Shown here piece after piece: positions 40,430 to 49,470 of a stretch of 64,000 bases of DNA. This DNA comes from Streptomyces sp. PTY087I2. GTDB taxonomy: Bacteria; Actinomycetota; Actinomycetes; Streptomycetales; Streptomycetaceae. The DNA is taken from NCBI RefSeq assembly GCF_001687325.1, contig NZ_LZRD01000018.1:111487-175486 (forward strand), read 5' to 3'. Numbering within the stretch: the stretch's first letter is position 1; every line of letters begins with the position of its first letter. The notes below the pieces were generated by a model that was not told the DNA's origin, ran no database searches, and saw only the letters and a list, made by a program, of their open reading frames with translations. Position numbers and translations under genes: made by a program.

Positions 40430-42677
40430 CGGTGCCGCCCTCGCCGTCCACCGTGAGCAGCACCCGGGCCGTGGCGATGGAGCCGGAGGCCAGGTCCGCC
40501 GGGGTCGTCGGCACGTACAGGGCGTCGCGCCCGGCGGACCGCAGCGCCTCCAGCACCGCGTCGAACGAGGTCTCCGCCGCGTCCGCCACGACGGACTCGC
40601 CGCTCACCGCGATCGCCCCGGGGGCCAGGTCGGCCATCAGCGGGTCGCCGGGGTCGACCGCCGCCTCCGGGTCCTCGGCGGCGAGCTGCACCTGCCCGAG
40701 CAGATCCCGCAGGGCGGCGGCGGCCGCAGCGCGCCGGGACAGCCCGGACCCGACCGCCCAACGAGCCCCGGCGGCGGGCCCGTTGGCCTCCCGGGCCAGC
40801 ACCGCGTGGGCCGTGCTGCGGTCCGCCTCGCCCAGGTCGAGGAGGTCCACGGCGATGTCCAGGTTGGCGGCGGACTTCAGCAGGAACACCAGCTCCGGGT
40901 CGTCCCCACCGACCGCCAGCGGGCGCACCCGGGTGGTGCCCCGGACCGCGCGGAGCAGGGCGTCGTGGGCGAGCGCGGACAGCAGCCCCCGGCCCGCCGC
41001 CTCCGCCGCGCTGCCGCCCGCCCCGGATCCGGCGGTGGTCGCCAGGTGCACCCGGTCGCGGTTGTACGGCCCGAACGGGCGCAGGGCGGCGGCCGGTACG
41101 CGTACCGGATCCTTGCCGATCAGCGAGGTCGCCACCGCCCAGGCGGCGGGCGCGGCCCCGGTGCCGCCGCCGGTCGTCAGGGCGTCGGGCCCCAGCGTCC
41201 GCAGCTCCCGCGCACCGCTGCCCGCCCGGTCACCGGCCTCGGCTCCCTCGACGCCCGCCGGCGGAACCATGTGCTCCACGTAGGTCTCGGCCGCCGCGTG
41301 CAGCGCCCGGGTCCGTGCCCCGGCGAGGTGGTGCACGTCGAACGCGGCGATCCGGCGGCGCGCCCCGCCCGTGAGCGCCACCTCGACCCGGCTGAGCTTC
41401 AGCGGGGTCTGGGTCAGCTCCTCGTCGTCGTACCGGCGGAACGTCCCGGTGTACGGGCGGACCAGCGCGTTGCTGATCCGGTTCAGCTCCTCGACCAGCT
41501 CCTCCGCGTCCCGGGCGGTCTCCACGGTCGCGGTGACGGGGAGGGCCAACGCGCCGGGAAGCGGGGCGGGTTCGTCGGCGGGGAGCCCGGAGCAGCGGGC
41601 GCAGCGGGGGTGGGGCTGGAGCGGTTCGGCCATCACGTCCAGCGACTCCAGGTCCTGGACGAGGACCTGGCCGGCCGTCTCGGCGGGCAGCGCTCCGGTG
41701 GTGAGGCGGAAGACCTCGTAGCCGACGAGGTTGCCGGCCATCGCGGCGACCGGCCCGGACAGGGCGGCCCCGTCGGACGGTACGGCCCCCGCCGCCTCGC
41801 TCCACAGCCCGGCCGCCGTGCCGGGGTCGGCGTTGCCGCCCAGGCGCAGCAGGGCGCAGGACCAGCAGCCGGTGGAGCCGGCGGTGGTGAGCGGGCCGAC
41901 GACCAGCCGGCGGCCGAACAGCCAGGCGGGGATGAGCGTCACGCCCTCGGGCACCCCGGCGGCCAGCAGCCGGTGCGTGCGCGCCCCGGCCCCGGCCCCG
42001 CTGACGACGACGATGTCGTAACCGTCCAGGTCGGCCCAGCCCGCGTCCGTCCCGGCGGTGACCGTGTCGACACGGGCCCCGTTGGCGGCGGCCTCGGCGG
42101 TGACGTCGTCGGAGGCCGCGACGGTGCCGATGCTCGCGCAGCCGTTGCGCACGAGGCTCAGCGCGCACCAGCGGGCCGTCTCGTCGTCGCCGAGGACGGC
42201 GACGCGGGTGGCGCGGTAGCGGGCGAAGCGGGCGGGGGCGTCGTCGGTGTAGTGGTCGACGTAGGCGATCTGCGCGGCGAACCGTTCGGCGGTCTCCCCG
42301 TCGACCGCGTCCCCGGTGGTGTCGGCCTCGGGGATGTCCCGGGCGAAGCCGCGCGCGTACAGCGTCTTGACCAGTTCGGCGGCCATCGCCCGCTGCGCGG
42401 GCCCGAACCCGGCGCAGAGTTCGGCCATGCGGTGCTGTCCGGTGAGGTGCGGGACGACGAGGGAGGCGAACCGGTAGGCGGTGCGGCCGGTGAGGTGGAA
42501 ACCGCCGTCGGCGTTGTGGAACAGCACCCCGCCGGGGGTCTCGGTGAACAGCACGTCACGGCGGATACGCGGCCGGGTGCCGGCGATCGCGTCGAACGCC
42601 GGTGTCGCGGCGGGCGCGGTCGTCGGTGCGGGCGTGGCGGGTGCGGCGGTGGTGACGGGGGCGGCGCTCTCGGCCAT
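40419..42677 (-). CDS. E1-like TOMM leader peptide-binding protein (ocin-ThiF/F protein)
   Basis: A 752-residue protein combining an N-terminal RRE-like leader-binding domain (about 35-115: GVLFHNADGGFHLTGRTAYRF), an E1/ThiF-like Rossmann domain (ATRVAVLGDDETARWCALSLV at 157-176) and a zinc tetrad (GCWSCALLRLG with C271/C274; HPRCARCSG with C359/C362). The C-terminal third (ALAHDALLRAVRGTTRVRPL) is typical of F-type partners. It should present the precursors to the YcaO enzymes. The start at 42677 gives MAESAAPVTT; the Ala/Pro/Thr-rich first 28 residues are low complexity. Confidence 0.9.
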   Translation of the reverse strand: MAESAAPVTTAAPATPAPTTAPAATPAFDAIAGTRPRIRRDVLFTETPGGVLFHNADGGFHLTGRTAYRFASLVVPHLTGQHRMAELCAGFGPAQRAMAAELVKTLYARGFARDIPEADTTGDAVDGETAERFAAQIAYVDHYTDDAPARFARYRATRVAVLGDDETARWCALSLVRNGCASIGTVAASDDVTAEAAANGARVDTVTAGTDAGWADLDGYDIVVVSGAGAGARTHRLLAAGVPEGVTLIPAWLFGRRLVVGPLTTAGSTGCWSCALLRLGGNADPGTAAGLWSEAAGAVPSDGAALSGPVAAMAGNLVGYEVFRLTTGALPAETAGQVLVQDLESLDVMAEPLQPHPRCARCSGLPADEPAPLPGALALPVTATVETARDAEELVEELNRISNALVRPYTGTFRRYDDEELTQTPLKLSRVEVALTGGARRRIAAFDVHHLAGARTRALHAAAETYVEHMVPPAGVEGAEAGDRAGSGARELRTLGPDALTTGGGTGAAPAAWAVATSLIGKDPVRVPAAALRPFGPYNRDRVHLATTAGSGAGGSAAEAAGRGLLSALAHDALLRAVRGTTRVRPLAVGGDDPELVFLLKSAANLDIAVDLLDLGEADRSTAHAVLAREANGPAAGARWAVGSGLSRRAAAAAALRDLLGQVQLAAEDPEAAVDPGDPLMADLAPGAIAVSGESVVADAAETSFDAVLEALRSAGRDALYVPTTPADLASGSIATARVLLTVDGEGGTDGR

Positions 42678-42682
42678 GGGGA

Positions 42683-45190
42683 TCACACCTTCTCTGTGCG
42701 GCGGTCGCGGATCCGGGCGGTTCTTCGTACGTGGGCGCGGAGCAGATCGTGGATGCGGTACGGGCCCGGCGGGCCGTCCTCCAGCAGTCCGGCGTCGGCG
42801 AGTTGTTCCCGTACGGCTTCGGGAACGGGTCCTTCGTCCTCGGGACCCCGGTCGTCGAGCAGCGCCGGCGGGCCCTGCGCGAGGCGGGTGAACGCCTCGG
42901 ACAGCCGGGGGTCGAGCCGGCCCAGCGCCCGGTCGAAGAGGCCGGTGACGGAGTGGTCCGGGGAGTCGGTCAGGGTGAGCCGGGCGAGCGGGTCGTCGCC
43001 CAGCCAGTCGGCGGCGTCGGCGAGCCGCAGGCCCGGCCGGGTGAGCAGCCGGGCGGTGAGGATGCGCAGGGCGGCCGGGAAGTGCCCGCACACGGCGGCA
43101 AGGCGGTGGGCGGCACGGGGTTCGGCCTCCACCCGCTCGGCGCCCAGGGCGGTCAGCAGCAGGGCGTACGACTCGGCCTCGGTGAAGGTCGTCAGGCGCT
43201 GCACCCAGCCGCCGTGGGTCGCGATCAGCCCGCCGAGGCCCATCCGGCTGGTGACCACGACGGCGAGGCCCGCCCCGGCCTCCCCTCCCGGCGTGAGCAG
43301 GGGGCGCACCTGGTCGGCGTCGACCACGTCGTCGAGGATCAGCAGCGCGCGCCTTTCGCCCGTCGCCCCGAGCGCGGCGGCCACATCGACGGCCACCTCC
43401 TCGGCCGACCGGGGCTCGCCGTCCGCGCGGGTCATCCGGACGAGCAACTGCCCACCGGGAAAGGCGTCCCGGACCAGCCGGGCGGCATGCTGAGCAAGCG
43501 CCGACTTACCGATCCCGGGAGCCCCGGAGACGAGAACGGCGAGGGGCCGGTGATCCTCGGGCCCGGAGGGCGGCGGCGCGGTGAGCCGGGCGGTCAGGGC
43601 AGCGGCCTCGGCGACGCGCCCGGTGAAGTGCGGAACGGCGGGGACGGGCTCGATGCAGGAGGCGGCGACCGGGGCGGATGCCGTGACCGGTATGGCGCCT
43701 TGGGCCGGGGCTGGTGTGCCGCTCGGGGGCGTGGTCGGTGTGGTGCCCTGGCTGGAGATGGGCGCGGTGCCCGGGTCCGGGACGGACGCGGCACCCGCAG
43801 CCGGGACAGACGCGGCGCCCTGGACCATGGCGGGTGCTGCGCCCTCGCCCGGGACAAGCGCGGTGCCCTGGACGGGGGCGCTCACGGTGCCCGGGGCCGG
43901 GGCCGGTGTGATGCCCTGGCCGGGGCCGGTCGTGATGCCCTGGGCCGTGACCGGCGTGCCGTTCGGGGCCATGGCGGGCGAAGTGCCCTGGGCGGAGATG
44001 GGCCCGGTGCCCTGGACGGGAGCGCTCACGGCCCCCGGGCCCGGGACGTACGCGGCGCCCTGGCCCGGGGCAGAAACGGCACCCGGGACGGGGGCGCTCG
44101 CGGTGCCCTGGGCCGGGACGTACGCGGCACCCTCGGCCGGCACGGACACGACACCCGGAGCTATGGCGGGCGCGGCCCCCGGGGCCACGGCGGGCGAAGT
44201 GCCCTGAGCGGAGATGGGCTCGGTGCCCTGGGCCGGGACGTACGCGCCGCCCTGGCCCGGGGCGCTCACAGCCCCCGGGCCCGGGACGGACGCGACACCC
44301 GGAGCCGGGACGTACACAGCACCCTCGGCCGGGACGAACACGGCCCCCTGGCCCGGAACGGGCCCGACGCCCCCGGCCGTGCCCTCCCGGCCGGCCGGAA
44401 GCGCGACGGTCTCGCCCCGAATGACGCGCGGGGCCGACGGGGCGGCCGGGCCCAGGTCCTCGCCGCGCAGGATGGACAGTTCGAGCCGGCGCAGGGAGGG
44501 CGAGGGGTCCACGCCCAGTTCCTCCAGCAGGAAACCCTTCACCCTGCGGTACTCGGCGAGGGCCTGCGACTGGCGTCCGCTGCGGTACAGGGCCTCGATG
44601 AGCTGTTCGTGGAACCGTTCATGCCCCGGGTGGACGCGCGTAGCGGTCCACAGGTCGACCAGCGCCTCGCCGCAGCGCCCGAGCCCCAGCAGCAGGTCGC
44701 AGACCCGCTCGACCGCGCGCAGCCGTTCCTCCGCGAGCCGGGGCACCTCGTCGCGGTGCAGGACGACGGACCGTACGTTGGCGAGCAGCGAACCCTGCCA
44801 GAGCGACAGGGCGTCCCGCAGCGCGCAGAGCTCCGCCTCGGGATCCCGGTCCAGTCCGGCGGCCCGGCGCACCCGGTCGCGGAAACCGAGGAGGTCCAGG
44901 GTGGACGGTGCGGCGGTGACCCGGTAGCCGCCGGGCACCGCGTCGATGGAGGTGGTGACGCCGTGCTTGGAGAACAGCCGGCGAAGCCGCAGCACGCACG
45001 TCTGGAGGGCCGCCCTGGCGGTGGCGGGCTGCTCCTCGCCCCACACCGCGCGCTGCAAGTACTCGGCGGAGACCGGGGTGTTGGCGTGCAGGAGCAGCGC
45101 GGCGAGCAGATTCGCGGGCTTGGAGGGCTGAAGGACGACGGTGTCGGGACCGTCCGCGAGGGCGAGCGGCCCCAGGAGCCGGAACCGCAT
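42683..45190 (-). CDS. AfsR-type SARP regulator with BTAD and NB-ARC domains
   Basis: An 835-residue activator. Residues 1-95 form the SARP winged helix (MRFRLLGPLAL ... YLQRAVWGEEQPATARAALQTCVLRLRRLF), 100-250 the bacterial transcriptional activation domain, and 530-835 an NB-ARC ATPase with P-loop VSGAPGIGKSAL and ALLILDDVVD. Between them, about 270-510, lies a long degenerate repeat of VPAQGT/SAPGQG-like units. It probably activates the RiPP cluster; repeats with SARP spacing lie before the precursors. The ATG at 45190 is chosen; a coupled GTG at 45241 is an alternative. TPR repeats found in AfsR are absent. Confidence 0.88.
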   Translation of the reverse strand: MRFRLLGPLALADGPDTVVLQPSKPANLLAALLLHANTPVSAEYLQRAVWGEEQPATARAALQTCVLRLRRLFSKHGVTTSIDAVPGGYRVTAAPSTLDLLGFRDRVRRAAGLDRDPEAELCALRDALSLWQGSLLANVRSVVLHRDEVPRLAEERLRAVERVCDLLLGLGRCGEALVDLWTATRVHPGHERFHEQLIEALYRSGRQSQALAEYRRVKGFLLEELGVDPSPSLRRLELSILRGEDLGPAAPSAPRVIRGETVALPAGREGTAGGVGPVPGQGAVFVPAEGAVYVPAPGVASVPGPGAVSAPGQGGAYVPAQGTEPISAQGTSPAVAPGAAPAIAPGVVSVPAEGAAYVPAQGTASAPVPGAVSAPGQGAAYVPGPGAVSAPVQGTGPISAQGTSPAMAPNGTPVTAQGITTGPGQGITPAPAPGTVSAPVQGTALVPGEGAAPAMVQGAASVPAAGAASVPDPGTAPISSQGTTPTTPPSGTPAPAQGAIPVTASAPVAASCIEPVPAVPHFTGRVAEAAALTARLTAPPPSGPEDHRPLAVLVSGAPGIGKSALAQHAARLVRDAFPGGQLLVRMTRADGEPRSAEEVAVDVAAALGATGERRALLILDDVVDADQVRPLLTPGGEAGAGLAVVVTSRMGLGGLIATHGGWVQRLTTFTEAESYALLLTALGAERVEAEPRAAHRLAAVCGHFPAALRILTARLLTRPGLRLADAADWLGDDPLARLTLTDSPDHSVTGLFDRALGRLDPRLSEAFTRLAQGPPALLDDRGPEDEGPVPEAVREQLADAGLLEDGPPGPYRIHDLLRAHVRRTARIRDRRTEKV
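43650..44370. repeat. Degenerate coding repeat in SARP linker
   Basis: About 240 codons encode loosely repeated 6-10 residue units ending in QG, PG or EG (VPAQGT, SAPGQG, VPGPGA). The antisense strand gives an equally repetitive Arg/Gly-rich frame. It suggests repeat expansion inside the flexible linker of the regulator. Confidence 0.7.
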
Positions 45191-45243
45191 CCCGGAAGGC
45201 GCCCCCAGGAGGTCTCCCGCCGCGGCCGCGGGGGTGGACACGT

Positions 45244-45492
45244 CTAGTCCCAGCCGTTGACCAGCTTGCACATCTGGACGGGCGGCGATTCCGGGGGCAG
45301 TTGGCCGATGATCCCGGCCAACTCCGTACAGATGATCCGGGCGACGTGGTCGGCGACGGGCGGAGGGCCGACCGGAGCGGTGGCCGATGCGGGGCCGGTG
45401 GAGAAGGCGAGGGCGGCGAGGGCGATACCGGTGACGAGGGCGGCGGCTCTGGCCGGGCGGCGCTGCTTCTGCGCAAGCGGAGACCTTGACAC
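45244..45492 (-). CDS. Small secreted protein upstream of the SARP gene
   Basis: An 82-residue protein with a signal peptide (VSRSPLAQKQRRPARAAALV ... FSTGPASA, cleavage near residue 38) and a short mature part (VADHVARIICTELAGIIGQL ... MCKLVNGWD) with two cysteines. No family is recognised. The GTG at 45492 has GGGGA five bases upstream. The stop lies immediately before the alternative GTG start of the SARP gene, suggesting one transcript. It could be a cell-surface or signalling peptide linked to cluster control; this is inference only. Confidence 0.68.
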   Translation of the reverse strand: MSRSPLAQKQRRPARAAALVTGIALAALAFSTGPASATAPVGPPPVADHVARIICTELAGIIGQLPPESPPVQMCKLVNGWD

Positions 45493-45584
45493 GTGTTCCC
45501 CTTCGACGGTGGCGTCGGAGCCGGGGGGTCGTCCCGGCACGAGAGACGATGCCAGCGCGGAACGCGCCACAAGAGAGGCCGCGA

Positions 45585-45632
45585 TGTCAGCTTGCTGCAC
45601 CGGGGTCCGCAACCCTGTGCAGCAAGTTGACA
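45585..45632. promoter_or_regulatory. Long inverted repeat upstream of the SARP transcript
   Basis: TGTCAGCTTGCTGCAC (45585-45600) and GTGCAGCAAGTTGACA (45617-45632) are inverted repeats matching at 15 of 16 positions, with a 16-bp spacer. The half-site begins TGTCAGC, like the repeats before the precursor genes. It lies about 95-140 bp upstream of the small secreted protein start and may be the site of a cluster-control protein, or of autoregulation. Confidence 0.65.
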
Positions 45633-45763
45633 CGCTCCACCGTGACCGACGGCCCCGGACGGGGAACGGGCTCGGCCCCGGGACGTTTGGAGGAACGTCC
45701 CGGGGCCTGCCGGTCATCCTACGGTGACGCCCTGGGGCTCACCCCCGCCGGGCGGCTGTGCGC

Positions 45764-48349
45764 TCACCCGTCCGTCGCGATGGCGTTCAGGACGTTCATC
45801 CGGCCCGCCCGGAAGGCCGGGACGAGAGCGGCGAACAGTCCGACGAGGGCGGAGCAGGCGAAGACCGTGAGGATCGTCGGCCACGGGATCTCCAGGACCT
45901 CCAGCCCCTCCAGCGCCAGCAGCTTCTGGGCCGCGGTGCCCCAGCCCATCCCGAGTCCGAGTCCGAGCAGCGCCCCGAAGAGGGCGATGACCACGGACTC
46001 CAGCCGGATCATGCGGCGCAGCTGGCGGCGGGAGAGCCCGATGGCGCGCATCAGGCCGATCTCGCGGGTCCGTTCGACGACAGAGAGGGCCAGGGTGTTC
46101 ACCACACCGAGCACCGCGACGATGATCGCCAGGGCGAGCAGTCCGTACACGATGTTCAGCAGCTGTCCGATCTGGTCCTTCAGCTGTTCCTTGAAGTCGG
46201 CCTGGTTCTGCACCTTGTAGACCGGGTACTCGGCGATGGCGGTCTTGAGGGCCGCGTACGCCTCCTTCTCCTTGCCTTCCTCGGCCTTGGCGAACATGAC
46301 CACGTTCTGCGGCATCCGGTCGGCCGGGACGTAGGACGCGGCCGTCTTGATGTTGGTGTACATCGCGCCGCGGTCGATGTTGGTGTCGTCGGAGGTGATG
46401 GCCGCGACCTTGAGCTTCGCGGTCCCGCCCACCTTGAAGGCGACGGTGATCGTGTCGCCGACCTTGATCCCGTGCCGCTCGGCGTAGGTGTCGCCGACGG
46501 ACATGGCGTCCTTGCCGTACGCCTTCGCGAGGTCGCCGGAGACGACCGTGCGGCGGACGTCCTGCTGGTACGTCGGGTCGGCGGCGACGATCCCCTCGTC
46601 CTCCGTCTTGCCGTTCGGAGCGGTGATCTTCGCCTTGACGAAGGTGTAGTCGGTCATGTGCTCCAGGCCGGGCACGGCGCGCACGGCGTCGGCCGCCTGG
46701 GGAACGATCGGGCGGCCGGTGCTGCCGTCCTGGACGATGAAGTCCGCGCCGACCGACTTGTCCAGCTCCTCGGTGGCCGAGGCGACCATGGAGGACCCGA
46801 CGACGGACAGGCAGGCCACCAGGGCGAGCCCGATCATCAGGGCCGCGCCGGTCGCTCCCGTACGCCGGGGGTTGCGCAGGGCGTTGCGCTCGGCCAGCCG
46901 GCCGACCGGGCCGAAGAGCCGCAGGACGACGACGCTCAGCCCGCGCACCACGACGCCGGCCAGGAGCGGGCCGATCACGATGAAGCCGATGAGGGTCAGC
47001 AGCACGCCGAGGGCGAGGAACATGGAGCCCTCGCTGGCCTTTTCCGCCTGGGTCGTCGTCCACAGGGCGGCGCCGCCCGCCGCCGTCAGGACGAGGCCGA
47101 TACCGGCCCTGACCCAGCCGGAGCGGCCGTCGGCGGGCGTCCCGGCGTCGCGCAGGGCGGCCATCGGGGAGACCTTGCCGGCCCGGCGGGCCGGGATGTA
47201 CGCGGCGAGGACGGTGACGACGACACCGAGCACGAGGCCGATCGTGGGGGTCGTCCAGGCGACGGTGAGGTCCTCGGTGGACAGCGTCATACCGATGGCG
47301 CCCATCAGCTTCATCAGCCCGACGGCCAGGCCGACACCGGCGGCGACGCCGAGCACGGAGCCGACGATGCCGAGGAGGACGGCCTCCAGGAGCACGGACC
47401 GGTTGACCTGCTTGCGGCTGGAGCCGATGGCCCGCATCAGGCCGATCTCGCGGGTCCGCTGGGCGACCAGCATCGAGAAGGTGTTGACGATGAGGAAGAT
47501 GCCGACGAGGAAGGCGATCCCGGCGAAGCCGAGCATCGCGTACTTCATGACGTCCAGGAAGGCGCCCATGTCGTCCTTGTTGGCGTCGGCGGCCTCCTGC
47601 TGGGTCTGGAGCTTGTACGCGGCGTTGCCGTCGAGGGCGGCGGCCACGTTCTTCTTGAGCTCGGTGTCGCTGACGCCGCTCTTGGCCGTCACCAGGATCT
47701 GGGTGAAGACGTCGGGGGCGCCCAGCAGCTGCTTCTGCGCGGTCGCGGTGTCGAGGTAGATGACGGCCGCGCCCGGGTTGGTGACGGTGAAGGACGCGAT
47801 GCCGCTGATCTTCGCCGTGAGGTCACCGGTGGCGGCGATGGTGCGCAGCTCGTCGCCGATCTTGAGCTTGTGCTTCTTCGCGGTGTCGGCGTCGATCATC
47901 ACCTCGGTGGGACCGCGGGGTGCGTGCCCGGAGGTGATCTTCATCGAACGCAGGTCGTTCTTGGTCCAGTTGCTCGCGATGGTGGGGGCGCCGGTGTCGG
48001 AGCCCATGTTCTTGTTGTCGCTGTTGACGACGGTGACCGCCATGGAGAAGGCGGAGCCCTCGGCCCGCTCCACCCCCTCGGCCTTCTCGACCTGCTGGAC
48101 CACGGAGGCGGGCAGCGAGACGGGCTTGCCGCTGTCGGGCTGTTCGCCGTCGTCGTCCGCGCTCTTCGGGCTGACGGTGACATCGGGCGAGGAGATGGCG
48201 AAGAGCTTGTCGAACGTGGTGTTCATCGTGTCGGTGAAGACGAGCGTGCCGCAGACGAACGCCACGGACAGCAGCACCGCCACGGCGGAGAGGGCCATCC
48301 GGCCCTTGTGCGCGAGGAAGTTGCGCACCGAGGTCTTCCAGACGGTCAT
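45764..48349 (-). CDS. FtsX/MacB-type ABC transporter permease
   Basis: An 861-residue permease with the duplicated FtsX layout: an N-terminal helix (LAHKGRMALSAVAVLLSVAFVCG), a large extracellular domain (about 40-260), three helices with TREIGLMRAIGSSRKQV, a second half starting near 490 (RNPRRTGATGAALMIGLALVACL), another extracellular domain and a terminal three-helix block with TREIGLMRAIGLSRRQL. Such transporters export lipoproteins, peptides or drugs by a mechanotransmission mechanism. The ATG overlaps the ATPase stop by 4 bp. The gene is unlikely to belong to the RiPP cluster. Confidence 0.93.
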   Translation of the reverse strand: MTVWKTSVRNFLAHKGRMALSAVAVLLSVAFVCGTLVFTDTMNTTFDKLFAISSPDVTVSPKSADDDGEQPDSGKPVSLPASVVQQVEKAEGVERAEGSAFSMAVTVVNSDNKNMGSDTGAPTIASNWTKNDLRSMKITSGHAPRGPTEVMIDADTAKKHKLKIGDELRTIAATGDLTAKISGIASFTVTNPGAAVIYLDTATAQKQLLGAPDVFTQILVTAKSGVSDTELKKNVAAALDGNAAYKLQTQQEAADANKDDMGAFLDVMKYAMLGFAGIAFLVGIFLIVNTFSMLVAQRTREIGLMRAIGSSRKQVNRSVLLEAVLLGIVGSVLGVAAGVGLAVGLMKLMGAIGMTLSTEDLTVAWTTPTIGLVLGVVVTVLAAYIPARRAGKVSPMAALRDAGTPADGRSGWVRAGIGLVLTAAGGAALWTTTQAEKASEGSMFLALGVLLTLIGFIVIGPLLAGVVVRGLSVVVLRLFGPVGRLAERNALRNPRRTGATGAALMIGLALVACLSVVGSSMVASATEELDKSVGADFIVQDGSTGRPIVPQAADAVRAVPGLEHMTDYTFVKAKITAPNGKTEDEGIVAADPTYQQDVRRTVVSGDLAKAYGKDAMSVGDTYAERHGIKVGDTITVAFKVGGTAKLKVAAITSDDTNIDRGAMYTNIKTAASYVPADRMPQNVVMFAKAEEGKEKEAYAALKTAIAEYPVYKVQNQADFKEQLKDQIGQLLNIVYGLLALAIIVAVLGVVNTLALSVVERTREIGLMRAIGLSRRQLRRMIRLESVVIALFGALLGLGLGMGWGTAAQKLLALEGLEVLEIPWPTILTVFACSALVGLFAALVPAFRAGRMNVLNAIATDG

Positions 48350-49134
48350 GACGTCCGCCCGCGGGCGTCGAAGTGCTTCATGCGGTCGAGGACCTGGTCC
48401 GCGGTCGGGTCGAGCATCTCGTCGACGATGGAACCGTCGGCGAGATACAGCACCCGGTCCGCGTAGGAGGCGGCCACCGGGTCGTGGGTGACCATGACGA
48501 TGGTCTGGCCCAGTTCGTCGACCGACCTGCGGAGGAAGGAGAGGACCTCGGCCCCGGCGCGGGAGTCCAGGTTTCCGGTGGGCTCGTCACCGAAGATGAT
48601 GTCCGGCCGGGCGGCGAGCGCCCGGGCGACGGCGACGCGCTGCTGCTGACCGCCGGAGAGCTGGGTGGGGCGGTGCTTGAGCCGCTCGGCGAGCCCGACC
48701 GTCTCCACGACCTGCTGGAGCCAGGCGGCGTCGGGCTTGCGGCCCGCGATGTCCATCGGCAGCGTGATGTTCTCGATCGCGTTGAGCGTCGGGAGCAGGT
48801 TGAACGCCTGGAAGATGAACCCGATCCGGTCGCGCCGGAGCTGGGTGAGCTTCTTGTCCTTCAGCTTGGTGATCTCGGTCTCGTCGAGGAAGATCTCGCC
48901 CGACGTCACCGTGTCGAGCCCGGCGAGGCAGTGCATCAGGGTCGACTTGCCGGAGCCGGACGGGCCCATGATCGCCGTGAACTGCCCGCGGGCGATGTCC
49001 ACATCGACATGGTCGAGGGCGACGACCCGGGTCTCGCCGGTGCCGTACGCCTTCACGACCTGTCGCGCCCGTGCCGCGACGGCCGTACGCCCTCCAGTGC
49101 CCCCGTGCCTGGGAATGGTCACAGCCGTTGTCAC
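48346..49134 (-). CDS. MacB/LolD-type ABC transporter ATP-binding protein
   Basis: A 262-residue ATPase: Walker A MGPSGSGKSTLMHCLAGLD, signature QLSGGQQQRVAVARAL, Walker B DIIFGDEPTGNLDS and H-loop VMVTHDPVAAS. The set matches the MacB/LolD group that pairs with FtsX-like permeases. The GTG at 49134 has GGAGAG six bases upstream and is preferred to internal starts. It forms a two-gene operon with the permease. Confidence 0.94.
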   Translation of the reverse strand: MTTAVTIPRHGGTGGRTAVAARARQVVKAYGTGETRVVALDHVDVDIARGQFTAIMGPSGSGKSTLMHCLAGLDTVTSGEIFLDETEITKLKDKKLTQLRRDRIGFIFQAFNLLPTLNAIENITLPMDIAGRKPDAAWLQQVVETVGLAERLKHRPTQLSGGQQQRVAVARALAARPDIIFGDEPTGNLDSRAGAEVLSFLRRSVDELGQTIVMVTHDPVAASYADRVLYLADGSIVDEMLDPTADQVLDRMKHFDARGRTS

Positions 49135-49470
49135 GGTTTCTCTCCTATGTCGGTCGATGACTGGACGTCGCTGAGTACGTTCCGAGTCTGCGTTCCGGAC
49201 CGTCCCCGGCGCGATGGTGCTCAGTGCAGTCTTCAGGTGGGGTTTTCCCCACCCACCCCCCTGCGGTGAGCCGTAGCGGCGACGTAAGAAAAGGTTAAGG
49301 AGAGGGCCCCCGCCACCACGTCCTCCGCCGGGAGGAACAGGCCCTGGCCGCAATGAGGGGGCGCCCCCTAGGGGAACTCGTCCCCCGGGCGGAGAGAGGT
49401 CAGGGGCTCCCCCTCGGCGCCCCTGGATGAGACAGTGCCACGGGAGATACGTGCATAGGGAAGGAACCCG
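49135..49470. other. Divergent intergenic region
   Basis: This 336-bp gap lies between the ABC ATPase gene and the DHA2 exporter gene and must hold both promoters. A GGTGGGG-TTTT-CCCCACC hairpin sits at 49236-49253. An AT-richer tract (AAGAAAAGGTTAAGG near 49287-49301) and a GGGGGCGCCCCC palindrome near 49358-49369 are also present. No convincing gene was found. Confidence 0.6.
49236..49253 (-). promoter_or_regulatory. Hairpin with U-rich loop upstream of ABC operon
   Basis: GGTGGGG (49236-49242), loop TTTT, CCCCACC (49247-49253): a perfect 7-bp stem about 100 bp upstream of the ATPase start. It may be an operator or a 5'-leader structure. Confidence 0.4.

Noticed and set aside
42731..45247. 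838-residue plus-strand repeat protein (RGAL/GRD-like units)
   Set aside because: Antisense of the repetitive SARP linker; repeats mirror the sense-strand units, and no start or ribosome site supports it.
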